Source: Pichia kudriavzevii (lineage: Eukaryota; Ascomycota; Pichiomycetes; Pichiales; Pichiaceae). From it: DNA of 64,000 bases. A model generated the notes under the pieces. It did no database searches. It was given only the letters and a program-made list of their open reading frames with translations, and was not told the DNA's origin. The DNA lies in contig NC_042508.1 in the NCBI RefSeq assembly GCF_003054445.1, forward strand, positions 2,232,001 through 2,296,000, read 5' to 3'. The position numbers and the translations under genes are program-made. Below, piece by piece: positions 58,452-64,000 of the stretch; the first letter of the stretch is position 1; every line of letters starts with the position of its first letter.

Positions 58452-61205
58452 TTAGCGCCATCCGAAACGGAAACATACCAAGAGTGATTTCTCTGGAACG
58501 ACGGAGTTTCTGATTTCGGCAGAGTTTTCAGTAGAATCACGACTGACAACCCCAAGAATCTTGGGATTCGGGCTGGACATTGCTAAACTTTCCGATACCT
58601 CGGTCTTGACCGCACCTGATGAGATGGAATGTCCATCAGGGTTGGACTCTGGAGACACGGTGCCAACGTCCGCATTAGACGAGATGTCGGGCTTGCCTGA
58701 TTCTGGGAGATCCACTATACGAACGGTAGATGTAAGAGTTTCACCACGCATACGTCGAGAGCGTACGTGTACAATCCACTCTCTAGTTTTTTGCTGTTGT
58801 CGGCGAATGACCTTCATAATACGCTTGTTATGTTCGTCATTTTCCCGTATTTTAGCAATTTGTTCTTTGGGGATGCCAATTTCAATCGGCATGTTGATAA
58901 ATTCACTTACTGGTCTTTCACCATCATCGTTGATTGTAACACCGCCAGGAAATATCCCTGTCGGTAAAGGCGTCCTAAACGTCTTTGGCATAGAAGTCAA
59001 ATCTGGCAAAACAAATCCACCTCTACGGCCCGTTCTAGTAGCACCCCTCTTTTTACGCCTCGATTCTCTCTCCCTCTCCTTGATAATTCTTTCAAAGTTA
59101 TCAATAGAAAGCTCGGTAATATAAGGAGTAAAATCAGATAGTAGATATCTAGGCATGATCACACTATTAGCTTCAATTCCCGACCTTAAATATTCCTTTA
59201 AGTCTTCGCTAACGATGTTGGATCCATCGAATTTGTACCCAATCATAAACAAACTTTTGATATATATTTGTGACTGTTCTCTAATGGAATGGGCAATTGC
59301 TGTTTTAAACTCACCGGGAAGTGAAAACTCGGCACATAATGTTTCTGCAAAATCTTCAGGGTCGTTTTCCTCGTTCATCAAGTCCCAATCAAACCGATCA
59401 ACCAGCTGGTTGTTGGCTATGGTAATATCGAGATTGATGGGAAATCTTAGATCAAGGGCTGGATTTACTACCAACGGATGGACATCACTGATTTGATCTT
59501 TGACGCTTTCCACAATTTTTTGATGAATGTTACCTACAGTTCTATCTATCCTGTAGTCTCTAATCAATTCATTAACAAAAGTGTTTAATGTATCGTCATC
59601 CTCGTTTGCATTCCAAACAAATGTGTCATTCAGTTTAAATCCATCTCTGTCGACATCAAACTCTAACCTGATAGGAACATAGTTTGGCTGTTCGGTAATT
59701 ATTCGGTCATTGGCCTCCCCCAATGGTTCATTCAGGTAAGGAACTTTCGAATTTTGAGGAAAAATAAAGTTGATTCTATCATCTGTAAAACCATTTCCAT
59801 ATCCACTATAACCATCACCCCACATGTAATTAGTTAATCCATTTTGTTCAGGTGCGAGTTTCATTGATTGCATTCTAGCTGCCTTTACTTGTTGATAAAA
59901 CTTCAAATCTCGGAAAATCCTCTGAAAAAGCTTACCATTAGTACCGATTTTGTCGTTAATCCCATGCGGGTTTTCCTTCATCACTTTGGCAATTGCTGAT
60001 GAATATTCTAGATATGATTTATCTTTACTGATGATATCTTCATACTTTTTTAACTCTGCGCTAGGCTCCTTTCCCTCTTGTTTTAGCTTTTCAGACCATT
60101 CATGAAGATTGCTTAACACGGTAGTGTAGTTTTCACTATTTACTATTTCATCGTCATCTTCTTCTTTTTCTTCTTCTTCTCGGCCTCCTTGTTCTACTGC
60201 ATTTTTGGATGATAGAAAAGTGTTCAATTCAGCGGGTGACTGGAAATTTTCGGCAGGTTGTTTTGCAGGTATGCTTTCAAAAGATGTCTGCCTTTGTTTT
60301 ATATCATTTGGGGCATGGGCCCCTGATAATGCTTTCTTTTTCGGACCTTTCTTCTGTAATGGTTTGTTGGGCAATTTATCCTTCAGAGATGTCTCCAGTC
60401 CTGCGTTCATCATATTCAGAGGACTTGCTTGCTGTTGACTTGAATTCACTGTACCTGTTGTCTTACTATTGAAAGTATCCTGGTATTGCAACATCTGTTG
60501 TTGGGTCTGATGCGTAGAAGCTTTAGACTCTGGTTTAGTGTTTTGCTGCATTGCTGTGTTTACAAGGCTTTGTTGCAGAGCTGCTTGATTTTGATTTGGT
60601 TGATGTAAGGGTGACTGAGTAAATTGTTCTTGCATATTAGGAGAATTAAATTGTGTCCCATTATCTTTGTAGCCAGTCATTTGACCATGATTCTTCTGAG
60701 ACAAAGGTTGTTGTTGTTGTTGTTGTTGCTGCTGCTGCTGCTGCTGTTGCATCCTTTGTAAATGTATTCTTCTTTGCTGCTCTACTTGGAGTAAAAACTG
60801 GCGTAATTGTGGATTCTTAGCAATAACAGCATTACGTTGTTCAGGACTCATTTTCATCAAATGTTGTAGCACATGCTGTGCAGACAAACCCGGCTTCCCT
60901 GTGGGAGGATGGATACTAGGTGTCTGTGCCATATTATTGTTAATGCCACGGTTTGGGTTACCGCTATTGGGATTGTTAATTGTGTGCCCGTTAGTGTTCG
61001 CATCCACATTCGTCTGCATATTTGCACTAGACCCATGGGGCAGTCCTGAATTAGTTTGGTCACTATTGCCTATTTGCATGTTTCCAGATGCATTGCCTGC
61101 AGAATCTCCTGTAGAATTTCCTGTACCATTCATTTCCACCCTAGTACTCTTGGCAGCTTCCCAAGTATCCTTCTTTGCAAGAAGAATCCAAAGGAAAGAA
61201 AACAT
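58452..61205 (-). CDS. SNF5: SNF5, SWI/SNF chromatin-remodelling core subunit
   Basis: 917 aa from the ATG at 61205; the ATG at 61133 (MNGTGNSTGDSAGN, 893 aa) may be the true start, because the extra 24 residues are hydrophobic/basic and another out-of-frame ATG (61209) overlaps the first. Snf5 (SMARCB1) contacts the nucleosome acidic patch. N-terminal half Asn/Gln-rich with an uninterrupted Q14 run (CAA/CAG mix, 60708-60749). The C-terminal SNF5 domain has two repeats (VPIRLEFDVDRDGFKLNDTFVWN ... and DLRFPINLDITIANNQLVDRFDWDL ...), then an Arg-rich RERESRRKKRGATRTGRRGG. The Gln-rich N-terminus favours Snf5 over the RSC subunit Sfh1. Confidence 0.92.
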   Translation of the reverse strand: MFSFLWILLAKKDTWEAAKSTRVEMNGTGNSTGDSAGNASGNMQIGNSDQTNSGLPHGSSANMQTNVDANTNGHTINNPNSGNPNRGINNNMAQTPSIHPPTGKPGLSAQHVLQHLMKMSPEQRNAVIAKNPQLRQFLLQVEQQRRIHLQRMQQQQQQQQQQQQQQPLSQKNHGQMTGYKDNGTQFNSPNMQEQFTQSPLHQPNQNQAALQQSLVNTAMQQNTKPESKASTHQTQQQMLQYQDTFNSKTTGTVNSSQQQASPLNMMNAGLETSLKDKLPNKPLQKKGPKKKALSGAHAPNDIKQRQTSFESIPAKQPAENFQSPAELNTFLSSKNAVEQGGREEEEKEEDDDEIVNSENYTTVLSNLHEWSEKLKQEGKEPSAELKKYEDIISKDKSYLEYSSAIAKVMKENPHGINDKIGTNGKLFQRIFRDLKFYQQVKAARMQSMKLAPEQNGLTNYMWGDGYSGYGNGFTDDRINFIFPQNSKVPYLNEPLGEANDRIITEQPNYVPIRLEFDVDRDGFKLNDTFVWNANEDDDTLNTFVNELIRDYRIDRTVGNIHQKIVESVKDQISDVHPLVVNPALDLRFPINLDITIANNQLVDRFDWDLMNEENDPEDFAETLCAEFSLPGEFKTAIAHSIREQSQIYIKSLFMIGYKFDGSNIVSEDLKEYLRSGIEANSVIMPRYLLSDFTPYITELSIDNFERIIKERERESRRKKRGATRTGRRGGFVLPDLTSMPKTFRTPLPTGIFPGGVTINDDGERPVSEFINMPIEIGIPKEQIAKIRENDEHNKRIMKVIRRQQQKTREWIVHVRSRRMRGETLTSTVRIVDLPESGKPDISSNADVGTVSPESNPDGHSISSGAVKTEVSESLAMSSPNPKILGVVSRDSTENSAEIRNSVVPEKSLLVCFRFGWR

Positions 61206-61360
61206 TCATTATGGGAGGGCTAAAAAAAAAACAAAGTGAAACTGAGAGTCGTGAAGGTACCTAATTAGGCATTTCTCACTGCGGTTGAATGCCCCGATGA
61301 TAGTTTGGTACATTTGAACTGTTGGATTTACAACCATTATATATACTACAACTATAACTC

Positions 61361-63355
61361 TTATTCTAGATCGTCCTCTGATTCCATACCTTCATCAATA
61401 GTTTCAGCGATGTACTGCTCATTTTCTGTATCCGAGTCTGTAAGATCTTTCTCCAACATATCTACATCTTCTTCATCTTCAATATATTCAACGTCTTCCT
61501 CTACCAACTCATCGTTATCAATAGTGCCGTTGGTTTCAAGATTTTCAACTTCTCTTATAACAGCCGCCTTAGTGGCAACCAAAGAAAGGCTTCCTTTCAA
61601 TTCCAAAAGTCTATTCATATTACCAGCTCTCTTCTTCATACTCAGAGCGAGTAAGCCTAATCTGCGACGTAAATCGGCGTTCCCATTAGAACTTCCTATT
61701 AGGTAAGTGCCATGAAAAACCAAAACGTATCTTATCCATGTCGTTAAGTTAATACTAGAATTACCTAAACCTAAGTCAGCACCTTCGTTAGTATTTTTGA
61801 ATTTGTTTTTATATACAAGTTCTGCTAATTTATCTAATATCTTCAATACTGTGTGTTGTTCAAGTTGTGAGATGGTAGATTTTACCACATTTTCATCGGT
61901 TGCAGTGTTGATAATGCTATCAAATAGTGAGCTATCGTTATTACGCAATGCTTGAGAAATGTTAGTTGTCAATGTACCGACTTGGAAACCAAATTTTGTT
62001 TGTTCATTTACTTTGGATCTCTTTTTTTTCAATGACTTGTCGTTTAGAGCATTGGTACTCTTATCTAAACGAGTGACGAGTGTACTGAAATCGTCCCCAA
62101 TATCATCTTCATCGTCTTCAGCATTTTCTTGTGGGCTGTCTGTGTCTTGAATTGAAATTGGATCAAGATCAATATAATTATCACCTGTCCGAATAGTAAA
62201 ATTTTGACTATTTTCGGAATAATTCTTCAGTGATGCCTTATCTTGGGTTCTCAATTTTAAAGCGTCCACAGAAGATTTCTTCCTGGCTATTTTGATTTCC
62301 AGTTGATCTATAGGATTGACAAACCAGTTAAATCTGTCCAAGACAAAGAAGTTTTCATTTTGTAGATAAGAAATTATCAGGTTATCATGATCAAAAATCA
62401 TATTGTCAACTTTAGTAAACAAACCGGAAACGTCTTCAGCCACTTTCAAAATACTGTTGTATTGTATACTTTTGACAGCATTAGCAGCTCTTCTTCTCCT
62501 TTTTGAAGCTGTCGAAGAAGACGAAGAGGATGATAATGATGATGATGATAAAATCTGTTCCAAGGGTTCTGAAAATAGTTCAACGAATCCATCTTGGTCA
62601 ATAGCTGCCAAAAGACTCTTCTTCTTGTGTTTCACTAGGCTGAATTTGATAACAGGTGCGTTCATAACAAAAATGCAAGTGGTTTTCAAGTGATTCAAAT
62701 CGACTACGTTGATAAACCTATCGTTAGTGGATGATATCAGTAAATAATCATCATATACTTGGAAGCAGTTTGTTTTCTCCACAAACAAGTTCAAAGATCC
62801 AACAATTGTTTTCGACCCCAAATCAAACTGGTATAGCGAGTTTGACATTAGGTATATTCTCTCATTGGATTGTGGGGATAATGCCATTTTGCTAATGGTT
62901 TCGGTCAATTCGGCTATCACAAAATTTGACAACAGGTCCAGCTTAGCATCTTCATGGGCAGAATATTTGTCAAACGTATATCTGTAAAATCTATTGGACG
63001 TGTCCATCAAATATAGTTGGCTTGTAGTTGCATCAAAGACAGCACATGCACAAGATGCATTGCTTGAGGAAACAATCAAGTCCACGTGTTGAGAAATCTT
63101 GGTTAGATCGTTCGAATCAAATAAGTCAAAATACGGTTTGTTTTCATACATCACAATAAAGTAGCTCTCATCCAGCCATACAATAGTTGACGGAATAGAC
63201 GTGTTGTCCAAAGCTAACGGTGCCAAGGAATCTGCATTTGAGTTGTTCAATGGCTGATATTTCAAAACAGGAGTATCCAATGAAACATTGGTAAAAGCAA
63301 TACCCTTGAGCGGGATACCACTAAACTCAGAAGTAATTAAAGAGTTAGACGCCAT
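61361..63355 (-). CDS. UTP9: UTP9, t-UTP subunit of the small-subunit processome
   Basis: 664 aa (575 in S. cerevisiae). Utp9 belongs to the t-UTP/UtpA complex that binds early pre-18S rRNA and supports rDNA transcription in the nucleolus. An N-terminal beta-propeller-like region (about 1-340) has weak WD-type repeats. A Ser/Arg run (SSSLSSSSSSST then KRRRRAA) lies near 270-295. The C-terminal Utp12-type helical domain (about 470-610) holds TTWIRYVLVFHGTYLIG and LRRRLGLLALSMKKRAGNMNRLLELKGSL. The protein ends in an acidic tail. Upstream A/T tracts include an RRPE-like TGAAATTTTTT on its strand (63465-63455). Confidence 0.85.
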   Translation of the reverse strand: MASNSLITSEFSGIPLKGIAFTNVSLDTPVLKYQPLNNSNADSLAPLALDNTSIPSTIVWLDESYFIVMYENKPYFDLFDSNDLTKISQHVDLIVSSSNASCACAVFDATTSQLYLMDTSNRFYRYTFDKYSAHEDAKLDLLSNFVIAELTETISKMALSPQSNERIYLMSNSLYQFDLGSKTIVGSLNLFVEKTNCFQVYDDYLLISSTNDRFINVVDLNHLKTTCIFVMNAPVIKFSLVKHKKKSLLAAIDQDGFVELFSEPLEQILSSSSLSSSSSSSTASKRRRRAANAVKSIQYNSILKVAEDVSGLFTKVDNMIFDHDNLIISYLQNENFFVLDRFNWFVNPIDQLEIKIARKKSSVDALKLRTQDKASLKNYSENSQNFTIRTGDNYIDLDPISIQDTDSPQENAEDDEDDIGDDFSTLVTRLDKSTNALNDKSLKKKRSKVNEQTKFGFQVGTLTTNISQALRNNDSSLFDSIINTATDENVVKSTISQLEQHTVLKILDKLAELVYKNKFKNTNEGADLGLGNSSINLTTWIRYVLVFHGTYLIGSSNGNADLRRRLGLLALSMKKRAGNMNRLLELKGSLSLVATKAAVIREVENLETNGTIDNDELVEEDVEYIEDEEDVDMLEKDLTDSDTENEQYIAETIDEGMESEDDLE

Positions 63356-63770
63356 GGTTAGTCTATTGTTCCGTGAAAAACCAGTTGATATCTCTCTTGG
63401 TTAACTATAAATGTACTTTACATACACCTTCTATATAGGAAAAAAAATTTAATTAAAAAATTTCAGTGAAAAAAAAAATTGAAAGTATGAGAAAAGCGAA
63501 ATCATTTAGGAGAGAGAAAAAAAAACTGTTCAAGTATAAATAAACAAGGAAATCTTCCACCGATTGGGGAGGCACGCCTAAATCTGTTAGATAGAAGCTT
63601 TGATTCTTTTTTTGGTTTGTTTTGATTTAATTCTGGATCTTTAATATTTAATTTGATTTTGTTTAATTTAGTCTATTCAACTCTAATTCAAGTCTAATTC
63701 AAGTGCGCTTTTTGTTTCTACTGTCCTGGTTTTTTTCTCTCCCCATTAATCATACTAAAGAAATCTGTTG
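63356..63770. other. Divergent UTP9/NCB2 promoter
   Basis: 415 bp with several A-tracts (63440-63447, 63470-63478, 63520-63527), an RRPE-like sequence near UTP9 and a direct repeat CTAATTCAAGT twice at about 63680-63705 near NCB2. No gene. Confidence 0.45.
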
Positions 63771-64000
63771 ATGTCGGATACAGAAGATCTTTCCTTGCCT
63801 CGTGCTACAGTTCAGAAGATACTCTCAGAGATATTGCCGAATGACATATCTTTCACAAAAGAAGCTAGAGAAGCTTTAATTGAATGTTGCATCAACTTCA
63901 TAATGATAGTTGCTACAGAATCAAATGACATTGCAGAACAAGATTTGAAGAAAACGATATCGACGGATCATGTCATACGAGCAATTGATACTCTAGGGTT
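63771..64000 (+). CDS. NCB2: NCB2, negative cofactor 2 beta (DR1), 5' part only
   Basis: 76 complete codons from the ATG at 63771, running off the window. NC2 beta pairs with Bur6 through histone folds and binds TBP on promoter DNA to block TFIIB. Seen: MSDTEDLSLPRATVQKILSE, FTKEAREALIECCINFIMIV and KKTISTDHVIRAIDTL, matching S. cerevisiae Ncb2 (LPKATVQKMISEIL ... EFIMILSS ... KKTIAPEHVIKAL). S. cerevisiae NCB2 has an intron close to the start; none is seen here in the visible part. Confidence 0.93.
   Translation, partial: MSDTEDLSLPRATVQKILSEILPNDISFTKEAREALIECCINFIMIVATESNDIAEQDLKKTISTDHVIRAIDTLG

Overview
This is a 64 kb piece of a nuclear chromosome from a budding yeast (Saccharomycotina). 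Reasons: compact, almost intron-free genes on both strands; introns with GTATGT 5' splice sites and TACTAAC branch points; about thirty recognisable yeast orthologues; AT-rich intergenic DNA. CTG falls at hydrophobic positions (for example SNF1 codon 273), so it is probably read as leucine and this is unlikely to be a CTG-Ser species. A bZIP-bearing HAP4-like gene and a Usp-domain gene fit a Pichiaceae-like (Pichia/Issatchenkia) lineage; that placement is inference. No virus-like element was recognised.

Layout. 1-9.2 kb: NOB1 (cut by the window start), SGT1, ASE1, DRE2 and an unassigned mitochondrial protein. 9.2-20.3 kb: KGD1, a GAS4-type glucanosyltransferase with two introns (the second inferred here), RPS22 with one intron, TTI1 and tRNA-Gln(UUG). 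20.3-22.0 kb: no gene recognised. 22.0-30.9 kb: the accessory part, with a C2H2 regulator, a Zn2Cys6 regulator, an amidase and, divergently, a HOL1-like MFS transporter. 31.3-33.7 kb: an HST3-like sirtuin and SNM1. 33.7-36.0 kb: a 2.4 kb repeat-rich upstream region leading into a HAP4-like activator. 38.2-49 kb: PHO81, a class III aminotransferase, a mitochondrial carrier, RKM4 and STI1. 49-64 kb: SNF1, a Usp-domain protein, a PEX24/PEX28-type peroxin, CTP1, BSD2, SNF5, UTP9 and the 5' end of NCB2.

How they connect. Several genes belong to carbon and respiratory control: SNF1 (glucose derepression kinase), HAP4-like (CCAAT activator), KGD1 (a classic Hap target, with CCAAT and a paired E-box upstream) and CTP1 (citrate export). 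SNF5 is a chromatin remodeller needed for derepression. NOB1, UTP9, SNM1, RPS22 and RKM4 concern ribosome production. The amidase/MFS pair shares a promoter rich in GATA sites, which suggests a nitrogen-source module beside two candidate local regulators.

The best leads are the hidden third exon of GAS4, which restores a GPI signal; the amidase-transporter-regulator cluster with its GATA and twin MADS-box promoter; the paired inverted E-boxes before KGD1; and the repeat arrays upstream of HAP4. All calls rest on reading the sequence and on remembered family features. No search was run.
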